Source: an uncultured Clostridia bacterium (lineage in GTDB: Bacteria; Bacillota; Clostridia; Christensenellales; Aristaeellaceae). From it: a DNA stretch of 45,156 bases. The position numbers and the translations under genes are program-made. Positions 15,242 to 24,202 of this stretch are shown piece by piece. Positions within the stretch are counted from its first letter, which is position 1. Every line of letters begins with the position of its first letter. The stretch is from the NCBI GenBank assembly GCA_934663595.1, contig CAKUKM010000018.1, positions 1-45,156 of the forward strand, read 5' to 3'. Under the pieces are notes generated by a model that was not told the DNA's origin, ran no database searches, and worked only from the letters and a program-made list of their open reading frames with translations.

Positions 15242-16414
15242 TCAAATCGGGCTCCGCGCCGGGCGCTTTTCCCGCGCGCCGCGCGAAACCTGCACGCCCG
15301 CCATCTTCATTCGCTCCAGCATTTCCAGCGTTTCCTCCCGCGCGTCCGCGCCCACCAGAATCACCCGCGTGCGCACGCCCGAGCGCTGCATTCGCATCGC
15401 CATGTCCGCGCATTTTTCGGAAAGCTCCGGCGTAACCAGAATCGCGCCGCCCGTTCGCTGAATGCGCGACTGCATCAGCAAAAGCACCTTTTCGTAAGGG
15501 TACGGGCTGTTGAATTCCGCGCGCATCAGCGCGTCGGCAAACGCCTGCGCGTCCAGCATCGACTGCCCGGCGATCTCCGCGGGCCGCTCGCACGCAAGCG
15601 GCATGCGCACCGGAAAGCCCATCTTCATCTGCGCCTCCGCCGCGCCCAGGCTCTGCTCGCACACCGCGTCCTCGGCGTTCAAGCGCCCGTCGGTATCCAA
15701 TGCAATCGGCGAAAGATTCGGCAGCACCAGCGTGTCCGGCCGCGCGGCCTCTTCATAGGTGCGCACCAGCACCTCCCTGCGGCGCATGGACAGCTTCCAA
15801 TGCACCTTTTTCAGGCTGTCGCCGTCCTGCCAGGCGCGAATTCCGGAGGGCGACGCATTGTCCTCCGGGCTCAGCGCGCGCATTTCCACGCCCATATCGC
15901 TGGCCTCCAGCGGCATCGGCGCCGCCTCCGCGGCATTGGGAAGCACCATCACGCGCACATTGCCGGTCTTCACGCGCTTCCGAATCTCGAACAGCCCGAA
16001 CAGATCGCGCGCCGCAGCGCTCTCCACGCCCGCTGAATAGATTCCGCGATGCCGGCAGACGAGGCGGCTGCGAAACGTGTGCCGGCGAAACGGCGAAATG
16101 CGCGCGCTGACCTCCTCCGCCCGCATGCCGCCCGGCGTAAGGCCCACCGAAAGGCGAATCTCCCCCACCGGCAGAATCGACGCGTGCGAAACCGAAAACA
16201 CGAGATTCATCGCCGTGCCGCGCGTCACGCGCGCCTGCCCGGACTGCACCGCCACCTTCAGCGTAAGCAGCGCGCAGGCGACGCTTACAAGGCTGATCAG
16301 GCACAGCGCCAGCAGCAGAATCGCAACCAGATAATAGATCCGGCTGCCGGTGCTGAGTCCCGTGGCCAGCAGCACCGCCATCGCAATCAGAATGCCTGTC
16401 AAGCGCCTGTTCAT
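15242..16414 (-). CDS. DUF58 domain-containing membrane protein
   Basis: 390 residues. Two adjacent membrane spans lie near 6-50, then a beta-rich region. The DUF58 signature SPSGIRAWQDGDSLKKVHWKL leads into SMRRREVLVRTYEEA (the R-x-Y/W-x-x-G-D...HW pattern), followed by a vWA-like C-terminal half. It usually works with a MoxR ATPase and a transglutaminase-like membrane protein. The start at 16414 overlaps the moxR stop by 4 bases (ATGA), so translation is coupled. The transglutaminase start follows 42 bases after this stop. Confidence 0.85.
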   Translation of the reverse strand: MNRRLTGILIAMAVLLATGLSTGSRIYYLVAILLLALCLISLVSVACALLTLKVAVQSGQARVTRGTAMNLVFSVSHASILPVGEIRLSVGLTPGGMRAEEVSARISPFRRHTFRSRLVCRHRGIYSAGVESAAARDLFGLFEIRKRVKTGNVRVMVLPNAAEAAPMPLEASDMGVEMRALSPEDNASPSGIRAWQDGDSLKKVHWKLSMRRREVLVRTYEEAARPDTLVLPNLSPIALDTDGRLNAEDAVCEQSLGAAEAQMKMGFPVRMPLACERPAEIAGQSMLDAQAFADALMRAEFNSPYPYEKVLLLMQSRIQRTGGAILVTPELSEKCADMAMRMQRSGVRTRVILVGADAREETLEMLERMKMAGVQVSRGAREKRPARSPI

Positions 16415-17358
16415 TTGACCTTCACCGGCACCGGAACGCTGCCGATCACATTGCCCAGAATCCGCTCGGCGGTCATATTGCGCATGCGCGCCTCGGGGCT
16501 CAGCACCAGTCGATGCGCGAGCACCGGCTCGGCCATGCGGCGCACGTCCTCGGGCGACACGTAATCGCGGCCGTCCAGCAGCGCGCTGGCCTGCGACGCG
16601 CGCAGAAGCGAAATCGCCGCGCGCGTGGAAACGCCCAGCTGCAGCGCGCCCGTTTTGCGCGACGCGGCCGCAATCGCGGCGATATAGCTGCGAATTTCCT
16701 TCGCGGAATACACGTTTTCCACCTCCTGCTGCAGGCGGAGGATGTCGCCGCTGGTGCAAATCGGCTTCAGATCCGCAATCGGCCGCTTGCCGGACGCATA
16801 GCGATCGAGAATCTCCGCCTCTTCGTCCGCGCTGGGATAGCCGATCGACACGCGCATGAAGAAGCGGTCCAGCTGCGCCTCCGGCAGCGGATACGTGCCC
16901 ACGAAGTCCACCGGGTTCTGCGTGGCCAGCACGATAAACGGCTTCGGCACCGCGTAGGTCACGCCGTCGACCGAAACCTGTCCCTCCTCCATGACCTCCA
17001 GCAGCGACGACTGCGTCTTCGGCGACGTGCGGTTGATTTCATCCGCCAGCACGATCTGGCTCATGATCATGCCCGGGCGATACTCCATTTCGCCGGTTTT
17101 GAAATTGGCGATGGTAAAGCCGGTGATGTCGCTGGGCGTGATGTCGGGCGTAAACTGAATGCGCTTAAACGAACAGTCCAGCGACCGCGCGAGCGCGCTG
17201 GCGAGCGTGGTTTTGCCCACGCCCGGCACGTCCTCGATCAGCACATGGCCGCGGCAGAGCACCGCGATCATCATCAGCTCGATCGTTTCCTGCTTTCCGA
17301 CGATCACCTTTCCCACATTTTGCGTAAGCAACTGCGCAAAGCGCTGCGTAACCTGCAT
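16411..17358 (-). CDS. MoxR-family AAA+ ATPase
   Basis: 315 residues, normal length. Walker A is DVPGVGKTTLASALA, Walker B IVLADEINRTSPKTQSSLLE, sensor 1 FIVLATQNPVD, then PLPEAQLDRFFMRV; the lid domain has the helix region STRAAISLLRASQA. MoxR proteins are chaperone-like ATPases that help assemble or activate partner proteins, often with DUF58/vWA partners, which lie directly downstream. First gene of its operon; promoter at 17438-17467. The ribosome site AAAGGAG precedes the ATG at 17358. Confidence 0.92.
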   Translation of the reverse strand: MQVTQRFAQLLTQNVGKVIVGKQETIELMMIAVLCRGHVLIEDVPGVGKTTLASALARSLDCSFKRIQFTPDITPSDITGFTIANFKTGEMEYRPGMIMSQIVLADEINRTSPKTQSSLLEVMEEGQVSVDGVTYAVPKPFIVLATQNPVDFVGTYPLPEAQLDRFFMRVSIGYPSADEEAEILDRYASGKRPIADLKPICTSGDILRLQQEVENVYSAKEIRSYIAAIAAASRKTGALQLGVSTRAAISLLRASQASALLDGRDYVSPEDVRRMAEPVLAHRLVLSPEARMRNMTAERILGNVIGSVPVPVKVK

Positions 17359-17437
17359 AGGTTTTTTCTCCTTTGATATAGATTCCCAGGTTTTTTAGAC
17401 GTTTTTCCGCGTTTCCCGGTTCCAATTCTCCCATTTT

Positions 17438-17467
17438 AGTATACAACAACCGCGCGCGGAAATACAA
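17438..17467 (-). promoter_or_regulatory. Promoter of the MoxR operon
   Basis: Minus strand: -35 TTGTAT (17462-17467), 18-nt spacer, -10 TATACT (17438-17443). The 5' leader is about 75 bases. It is divergent from the acpS promoter. Confidence 0.65.
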
Positions 17468-17495
17468 GTTTTGCCTTTTCGAATATACAGAATTG

Positions 17496-17504
17496 TGCTA
17501 TAAT
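17496..17504 (+). promoter_or_regulatory. Extended -10 of the acpS-nnr operon
   Basis: TATAAT at 17499-17504 is preceded by TGC (extended -10). The -35 region is weak. The acpS start is 37 bases downstream, the same arrangement as upstream of the ThuA-like gene. Confidence 0.6.
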
Positions 17505-17541
17505 AGTAGAAACAATGCCACATTCGCAGGAGGGAACGCGC

Positions 17542-17898
17542 ATGATTCGCGGCGTTGGAACGGACGTCATCGGGCTTGCCCGCATTCAGAAGGCACTGGA
17601 AAGCCCGCGCTTTTTCGAGCGCGTTTACACGCCCGCCGAGCGCGAGGGCATGCTTTCGCTCTGCCCCGAGCGCAAAATCGAACGCGCCGCCGGGCTGTTT
17701 GCGGCGAAGGAGGCCGTCGCCAAGGCGCTCGGCGTCGGCTTTACCCATTTCGGCTTTTCCGACATTGAAATTCTTCCGGACGCCGCCGGCCGCCCGGTCG
17801 CGACGCTTTGCGGAAACGCGCGGCGCGAGGGCCGGGTGCACGTCTCGATCGCGCACGATTCCGGCGTGGCCACCGCGTTCGCCGTCTGGGAGGAATAA
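17542..17898 (+). CDS. acpS: Holo-[acyl-carrier-protein] synthase
   Basis: 118 residues, typical AcpS size. GVGTDVIGLARIQKAL holds the metal-binding Asp, and RAAGLFAAKEAVAKALG is the hallmark FAAKEA helix with the catalytic Glu; VSIAHDSGVATAFAV closes the fold. It transfers phosphopantetheine from CoA to apo-ACP for fatty acid synthesis. AGGAGGG at 17528-17534 sets the start at 17542. It is followed after 18 bases by nnr, a pairing common in Bacillota. Confidence 0.95.
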   Translation: MIRGVGTDVIGLARIQKALESPRFFERVYTPAEREGMLSLCPERKIERAAGLFAAKEAVAKALGVGFTHFGFSDIEILPDAAGRPVATLCGNARREGRVHVSIAHDSGVATAFAVWEE

Positions 17899-17916
17899 TC
17901 GAAAAGGAGGATTCCC

Positions 17917-19419
<1,503 letters not shown>

Positions 19420-19494
19420 AGCGTCGGCAATCGGGCGCTGCGCCCAAAACGCGCGGAGCGATTGCGCTGCGGGCGCGCGCTTCATGCGAGGTCA

Positions 19495-19524
19495 GGATTT
19501 CCTGAGCGAGGTTTTGCCGCGATA
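19495..19524 (+). repeat. nnr: Degenerate copy of the nnr 3' end
   Basis: GGATTTCCTGA...GCCGCGATA matches the end of nnr at 19389-19418 in 27 of 30 positions; the three differences are all transitions. It lies 106 bases further on, in the nnr-19577 spacer. It looks like the remains of a short tandem duplication. Confidence 0.75.
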
Positions 19525-19576
19525 GGAGTCTGCGCTTCGCGGGATTTCGCCGATTCTCATTCCGGGGGGTGAATGC

Positions 19577-20017
19577 ATGCGCGAATTCGTTTTCGAGCTG
19601 CGCACGAGCGCGCGGGCGGCGCTGCCGGAGGGCGCGCAGCTGCGGCGCGCAAAGGGCGAATTTCTGTTTTTTACGAATACGGACTGCGCCGACGCGCTGA
19701 ATGCGCGCGGCTTTCGCTGCGCCCCCGCGCCGGCCGGGCTGCTGATCGCGCCGGAGCCGGAATGGCTGATTGCGTTTGAACGCCGATTTGCGCCCGCGGA
19801 CGATCTCACGCGCTCGCTGGAGCGTTTTCGCGGTCTTCCGCCGCGCGCGGACGCGCTTTCGCTGTTCTGCGAGGGGCTGCGCCTGCTCGAGCAGCCGGAA
19901 CGGACGCGCATCGCGCCCTACATTCAAAAAACGCGCCAGCTGGCGGCGCTGTGTCTGCGCGAGGGCGGCGGCGGATGCTATGCCTGCGCGCGAATTGCAT
20001 CGGACTTTTCAATTTGA
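19577..20017 (+). CDS. Hypothetical protein
   Basis: 146 residues, not recognised. It begins MREFVFELRTSARAALPEGA, has no signal peptide or membrane span, and is mixed alpha/beta by eye, with a Cys-containing C-terminus (GGGGCYACARIASDF). A GGGGGGTG ribosome site lies 6 bases before the ATG at 19577; the overlapping ATG at 19573 is in another frame. It sits between nnr and a metal-dependent hydrolase gene 14 bases downstream, so it is probably co-transcribed. Codon use matches the neighbours. I do not assign a function. Confidence 0.6.
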   Translation: MREFVFELRTSARAALPEGAQLRRAKGEFLFFTNTDCADALNARGFRCAPAPAGLLIAPEPEWLIAFERRFAPADDLTRSLERFRGLPPRADALSLFCEGLRLLEQPERTRIAPYIQKTRQLAALCLREGGGGCYACARIASDFSI

Positions 20018-20031
20018 AAGGAGTTTTTACT

Positions 20032-20661
20032 ATGCTGCTGAAATGGTACGGTCATTCCTGCTTCTCGATGACGTTTGCAAACGGAACCACGCTGATCACC
20101 GACCCGTTCGACGCTTCAATGAAGTACCCGCTGTGCACGGCGCGCGCGGATATCGCGCTCGTCAGCCACGATCACTTCGACCACAACCACGTTGCCTCGC
20201 TCTCCGGCGATCCGATCGTGATCAAAACCGCGGGCGAGCACGCGGCGGGCGGAATCAGAATCACGTGCGTTCCGAGCTTTCACGACCCCGATCATGGCGC
20301 AAAGCGCGGCGAAAACCTGATTTCGATCATCGAAGCGGACGGACTGCGCATCGGGCATCTCGGCGATCTGGGCCACATGCCGGACGAGGCGCAGCTCGCG
20401 GCGATTCAGAATCTCGATCTGATGCTGATTCCGATCGGCGGCTTTTTCACGATCGACACGAACCAGGCAATCGAGATTATCCAAAAGGCAAACCCGCGCT
20501 GCGCAATCGGCATGCACTTCAAAAACGCCTACTGCGATTTCCCGATCAGCGATGAAAGCCAGTTCCGTTCCGAGCTGAACGCCGAGCTTCTCCCGAACGA
20601 AATCGAAATCACAAAAGAAACCCGTCTCCCGAAAGCCGCCGTTCTAACGTACAAGGCGTAA
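20032..20661 (+). CDS. Metallo-beta-lactamase-fold metal-dependent hydrolase (UPF0173-like)
   Basis: 209 residues. It starts MLLKWYGHSCFSM, with the HSC first-strand motif of the L-ascorbate-lactonase/UPF0173 branch. The metal site is SHDHFDHNH (HxHxDH). Further ligands fit PSFHDPDHG, IGHLGDLGH (Asp) and the C-terminal GMHFK. The substrate is unknown; family members are lactonases or phosphodiesterase-like hydrolases. AAAGGAG precedes the ATG at 20032; upstream in-frame codons overlap the previous gene and lack a ribosome site. The gene ends at a shared bidirectional terminator. Confidence 0.85.
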   Translation: MLLKWYGHSCFSMTFANGTTLITDPFDASMKYPLCTARADIALVSHDHFDHNHVASLSGDPIVIKTAGEHAAGGIRITCVPSFHDPDHGAKRGENLISIIEADGLRIGHLGDLGHMPDEAQLAAIQNLDLMLIPIGGFFTIDTNQAIEIIQKANPRCAIGMHFKNAYCDFPISDESQFRSELNAELLPNEIEITKETRLPKAAVLTYKA

Positions 20662-20670
20662 TTCAGATTC

Positions 20671-20713
20671 AAAAAACAATCGCCGCTCCGAATTGGAGCA
20701 GCGATTGTTTTTT
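20671..20713. terminator. Bidirectional terminator between the MBL-fold gene and scpB
   Basis: AAAAAACAATCGC / GCGATTGTTTTTT arms with an inner GCTCC/GGAGC stem: a textbook symmetric terminator with A and T tracts on both sides. The scpB stop codon (20712-20714) overlaps its edge. Confidence 0.95.
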
Positions 20714-21242
20714 AATTTACGATCTCGCCTTCGGGCGGGTTCAGGTCTACGCTGGGGAGATCTTCGAGCGATTCTATTCCGAAATGCTTTAAAAATGCGT
20801 CCGTGGTGCGGTAGAGCGTGGGGCGGCCGAGCGTTTCGCGCTGGCCGCATTCCTCGATGAAGCCCTTCGCCAGCAGCGACTGCACCGAATAATCGCATTT
20901 CACGCCGCGGATGGATTCGATATCGCCGCGCGTGCACGGCTGGCGATACGCGATGATCGACAGCGTTTCCAGCACCGCCTGCGAGAGCGGGCGCTTCTGA
21001 AGCGGCTGCAAAAACGCCTCGACCTGCGGCGCGTATTCCGGCCGAATCGACAGAAATACGCTCTCGCCGCTGCGATTTAAGCGTATGCCGCGCCCCTCCA
21101 GCGACAGATGGTCGCCCAGCGCTTCCAGCGCTTCGGCCATTTCCGAAACGGTCAGATTCATCGCGTGCGCCAGATCCTCTACGCGAACGGGGTCGCCCGC
21201 GACGAACAGTATCGCTTCCAGAATGGCCGAAAGATTTTCCAT
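20712..21242 (-). CDS. scpB: Segregation and condensation protein B
   Basis: 176 residues, of paired winged-helix form. It starts MENLSAILEAILFVAGDPV; the conserved ALETLSIIAYRQP-like segment reads AVLETLSIIAYRQPCTRGDI, followed by GVKCDYSVQSLLAKGFIEE and GRPTLYRTTDAFLKHFGI. ScpB bridges the SMC-ScpA complex that organises chromosomes. ScpA, usually adjacent, is not in the window. It stands 42 bases downstream of the sugar isomerase gene and may be transcribed with it. The gene is otherwise standard. Confidence 0.93.
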   Translation of the reverse strand: MENLSAILEAILFVAGDPVRVEDLAHAMNLTVSEMAEALEALGDHLSLEGRGIRLNRSGESVFLSIRPEYAPQVEAFLQPLQKRPLSQAVLETLSIIAYRQPCTRGDIESIRGVKCDYSVQSLLAKGFIEECGQRETLGRPTLYRTTDAFLKHFGIESLEDLPSVDLNPPEGEIVN

Positions 21243-21284
21243 GCGCGTGTTTTCTCCTTCATTCCCCTCGGGCGGGGCGTTGGC

Positions 21285-22274
21285 TTAGTCTCTCTTGAGC
21301 GCCGCGTCGAACGCAACGGTGCTCGGCTCGAAATTGATCTTATGCGCAAATTCGCACGCTTCCTTTGCGCCGAACATGCGCTCCATGCCGGAATCCTCCC
21401 ATTCCACGCACAGCGGGCCGTGATAGCCCATCTGATTCAGCTCGCGGATGATCGCGTCGAAATCCACATCGCCATGGCCGAGGGAAACGAAGTTCCAGCC
21501 GCGGCGGGTGTCGCCGAATTCAATGTGCGAGCCGAGAATGCCCGCGCGGTCGTCGCGATTGACCTTCACGTCCTTCAGATGCACGTGGTAAATCCGATCC
21601 GCGAAATCGCGCAGGAAGATCGCAGGATTCACGCCCTGCCAAAGCAGATGGCTGGGATCGAAGTTGATGCCGAGCGTCGGGCGATAGTCCAGCGTCTCGA
21701 GCAGGCGCTTCGTGCTCCAGTAATCAAACGCGATCTCCGTCGGATGCACCTCCAGCGCGAGCTTTACGCCGCACTCGTCGTACACGTCGAAGATGGGCGT
21801 CCACAGCTCCTTGATCTTCTGGAAGCCCGCCTCGACCATTTCGGGCGTGGTCTGCGGGAACGAATACCACATCGCCCAGATGGGACTGCCGAGGAAGCAG
21901 GTAACGACCTTTACGCCCAGCAGCTGCGCGGCGCGCGCGGTGGTCTTCATGAATTCAATCGCCCATTCGCGAATCTTCTCCGGCTGGCCGGACAGCTCGT
22001 TCGGCGCGAAATTGTCCAGGCGCGGATCCCAGTTGTCGCCCACGCACTGGCCGGCGAGATGCGCGCTCAGCGCGCCGATCTGCATGTCGTACTTCGCGAG
22101 CGTCGCCTTGAATTCCTCGCGATACTTTTCATCGGAGACGATTCGATTCACGTCCACGTGCGCCTGCGTCGCGATTTCAAAGCCGTTGTAGCCAAGCTGG
22201 CTCATTTCGCGGCAGAGATCCTCCAGCGGCATATCGCCGAACTGGCCGGAGCAGATATTGATGGGTCTTTTCAT
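21285..22274 (-). CDS. Sugar phosphate isomerase/epimerase (xylose-isomerase-like TIM barrel)
   Basis: 329 residues. AP-endonuclease-2/IolE-like barrel features: LCREMSQLGYNGFEIATQAH, the metal-site strand KLALEVHPTEIAF (Glu), GINFDPSHLLWQG (Asp/His), RIYHVHLKDVKV (His), and near the end HGPLCVEWEDSGMERM (Glu). The likely role is isomerising or epimerising a sugar or polyol, possibly with the adjoining Gfo/Idh oxidoreductase 20 bases upstream. The start at 22274 has GGAGGAA; an upstream in-frame ATG at 22298 overlaps that gene. Exact substrate unknown. Confidence 0.85.
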   Translation of the reverse strand: MKRPINICSGQFGDMPLEDLCREMSQLGYNGFEIATQAHVDVNRIVSDEKYREEFKATLAKYDMQIGALSAHLAGQCVGDNWDPRLDNFAPNELSGQPEKIREWAIEFMKTTARAAQLLGVKVVTCFLGSPIWAMWYSFPQTTPEMVEAGFQKIKELWTPIFDVYDECGVKLALEVHPTEIAFDYWSTKRLLETLDYRPTLGINFDPSHLLWQGVNPAIFLRDFADRIYHVHLKDVKVNRDDRAGILGSHIEFGDTRRGWNFVSLGHGDVDFDAIIRELNQMGYHGPLCVEWEDSGMERMFGAKEACEFAHKINFEPSTVAFDAALKRD

Positions 22275-22294
22275 GGTAAATTCCTCCTTATATA

Positions 22295-23341
22295 TCATTC
22301 GTTCTGATTGACCGAAATCGTTTTGCCCGTCCGCGCCGATTCCTCCGCCGCGAAGATCACGCGCATCGCCTTGAGCGCCTCTTCGCCGGTCGCCGGCGTG
22401 GGCTTATTCAGCGTAATCGCATCCACAAACGCGTCGATCACGCCGGTGGACACGCGTTTGCCCGCGTTCTGATCGTCGTTCGTCTGCATGCGATCGGGGT
22501 TCATGCGCACCGGCTTTTCGCCGCGGCGCTCCAGAATCAGCGAGTATTCCGGATCGTCGTAGAGCCGGATCTCGCCGGTCGTTCCGTAAATGCGGGTGGA
22601 ATTGTCTTCCTCGCCATAAAACGTCCAGCTCACGTGCATCTGCCCGACCGCGCCGGAGCGCGTCTCATAAATGCACAACGCGTTGTCCTCCACCGTAATC
22701 GGCGATCCGTCCGGGAAATGCTTGTCCAGCGTCTTCAGCCGCGCGGCGACCTGCACGATCGGCTCGCCCAGCAGATAGTGAATCAAATCGGTCTTGTGAA
22801 TGCCGAGATCGGCGAGCGCGCCCATCGCCGCGCGCTTTTTATCGAAAAACCACGGGTTCGGCGTGCCCGTCCAGTTCTCCGGGCCCGAATGCCCAAACGC
22901 CGTATAGAACGACAGCACCCGCCCGATCGCGCCGTCCTGAATCAGCCTCCGCGCCTCCTGATGCGCGCGGTTGAAGCGCTGATTGTGGCCGATCATCAAA
23001 AGGCGGCTCGCCCTTTTCGCCGCCGCGACCATCGCCTCGCACTCGGCAAGCGTCGTCGCCATCGGCTTTTCGCACAGCACGTGCCTGCCCGCCTCGAGCG
23101 CGGAAATCGCGTCCTGCGCGTGCGCGCGATTGGCGCTGCAGACGCTGACCGCATCGACGTTCGCAATCAGTTCCTCCGCGCTTGCAAACGCGCGTCCGCC
23201 GTACTGCCGGGCAAACGCCTGCGCGCGCTCCGGCACGAAATCATAAAATCCGGCGATTTCGCAGCGCGGATTTTCCGCGTATTCCGGCGCATGGCGCACC
23301 TCGGTAATCTTTCCGCAGCCGATCATTCCGACCCGCAGCAT
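22295..23341 (-). CDS. Gfo/Idh/MocA-family NAD(P)-dependent oxidoreductase
   Basis: 348 residues. Rossmann GxGxxG-type start VGMIGCGKITEVRHAPEYA, then VDAVSVCSANRAHAQDAI and the catalytic-lysine motif HVLCEKPMATTLAECEAMV. GALADLGIHKTDLIHYLLGEP gives the active-site D...H pair. It oxidises a sugar, polyol or sugar-like substrate. The start at 23341 has GGGAGG 7 bases upstream; ATGs further up are not better placed. Its own promoter (23379-23407) drives it and the isomerase as a two-gene operon. Confidence 0.88.
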   Translation of the reverse strand: MLRVGMIGCGKITEVRHAPEYAENPRCEIAGFYDFVPERAQAFARQYGGRAFASAEELIANVDAVSVCSANRAHAQDAISALEAGRHVLCEKPMATTLAECEAMVAAAKRASRLLMIGHNQRFNRAHQEARRLIQDGAIGRVLSFYTAFGHSGPENWTGTPNPWFFDKKRAAMGALADLGIHKTDLIHYLLGEPIVQVAARLKTLDKHFPDGSPITVEDNALCIYETRSGAVGQMHVSWTFYGEEDNSTRIYGTTGEIRLYDDPEYSLILERRGEKPVRMNPDRMQTNDDQNAGKRVSTGVIDAFVDAITLNKPTPATGEEALKAMRVIFAAEESARTGKTISVNQNE

Positions 23342-23378
23342 ATGCATTCCTCCCATAACAGGAAATCCGCCTGCTTCT

Positions 23379-23407
23379 ATTGTACCCGCGCCGCCGCGTT
23401 CCGTCAA
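23379..23407 (-). promoter_or_regulatory. Promoter of the oxidoreductase-isomerase pair
   Basis: Minus strand: -35 TTGACG (23402-23407), 17-nt spacer, -10 TACAAT (23379-23384). The -35 overlaps the proC stop codon (23404-23406). The start codon is 38 bases downstream of the -10. Confidence 0.8.
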
Positions 23408-24189
23408 GCGTTCGGCGAATAAAACTCCATTACCGCCCGAACCGCCGCAAGGAGCGCGCGCCGCAATCCCGCGTCCTCCAGCGCCTCCACGCCGCGAATC
23501 GTGCTCCCGCCGGGCGAGGAAACCTGATCCTTGATTTCGCCCGGATGAAGGCCCGTTTCCAATTGCAGTCTGCCGGTGCCGACCAGCGTCTGGCTGGCCA
23601 GGCGATACGCCTTCTCGCGCGGAACGCCGTATTTCACGCCCGCGTCCGCGAGCGCCTCGATCGCCATCGCCAGAAACGCCGGGCCGCAGCCGGAAATCGC
23701 CGTGGCCGCCGTCATTTGCCCTTCCGGAAGCGAAATCACCGCTCCAATCGCGCCGAACAGCGCCTCCGCCGCCGCGCGCTCGCCGGGAAGCAGCGTGTTT
23801 TTTTCCTCGAACAGCATCACTCCCTCGCCCACGCGGCAGGGCGTGTTCGGCAATATGTACTGAACGCGCGCGTTTTCGCCGAGAACGCTTCTATATTTTT
23901 CGCATGTCCAGCCGGCGGCGACGGAGAAAATCGGCCGCTCGCACCCGCATTCGGAAAGCACGCTCTCCACTGCGTCGGGCTTTACCGCAATCACGATCGC
24001 CTCCGCCCGGTGAACGACGTCCCGAATCGACGCTTCCGCGCGAATCCCGGTTTCCTCCGCATACGCCCGCAGCCGATCATAGCGCTTCGCGACCGCGCAA
24101 ATGTCCTCCGGCGCAACCGCGCCCGCGCGCAGCCAGCCCTCGACGATTGCGCGCGCCATATTGCCCATTCCGATAAAACCGATTTTCAT
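23404..24189 (-). CDS. proC: Pyrroline-5-carboxylate reductase
   Basis: 261 residues. The N-terminal Rossmann motif is IGFIGMGNMARAIVEGWL. VKPDAVESVL and YILPNTPCRVGEGVMLF follow, then the dimerisation-domain signature in HPGEIKDQVSSPGGSTIRGVE. It makes proline from pyrroline-5-carboxylate with NAD(P)H. It lies 13 bases downstream of the caspase-like gene and may be read from it; AGGGGTGA is its ribosome site. No proA or proB nearby. Confidence 0.95.
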   Translation of the reverse strand: MKIGFIGMGNMARAIVEGWLRAGAVAPEDICAVAKRYDRLRAYAEETGIRAEASIRDVVHRAEAIVIAVKPDAVESVLSECGCERPIFSVAAGWTCEKYRSVLGENARVQYILPNTPCRVGEGVMLFEEKNTLLPGERAAAEALFGAIGAVISLPEGQMTAATAISGCGPAFLAMAIEALADAGVKYGVPREKAYRLASQTLVGTGRLQLETGLHPGEIKDQVSSPGGSTIRGVEALEDAGLRRALLAAVRAVMEFYSPNA

Positions 24190-24202
24190 TCAAATCACCC
24201 CT

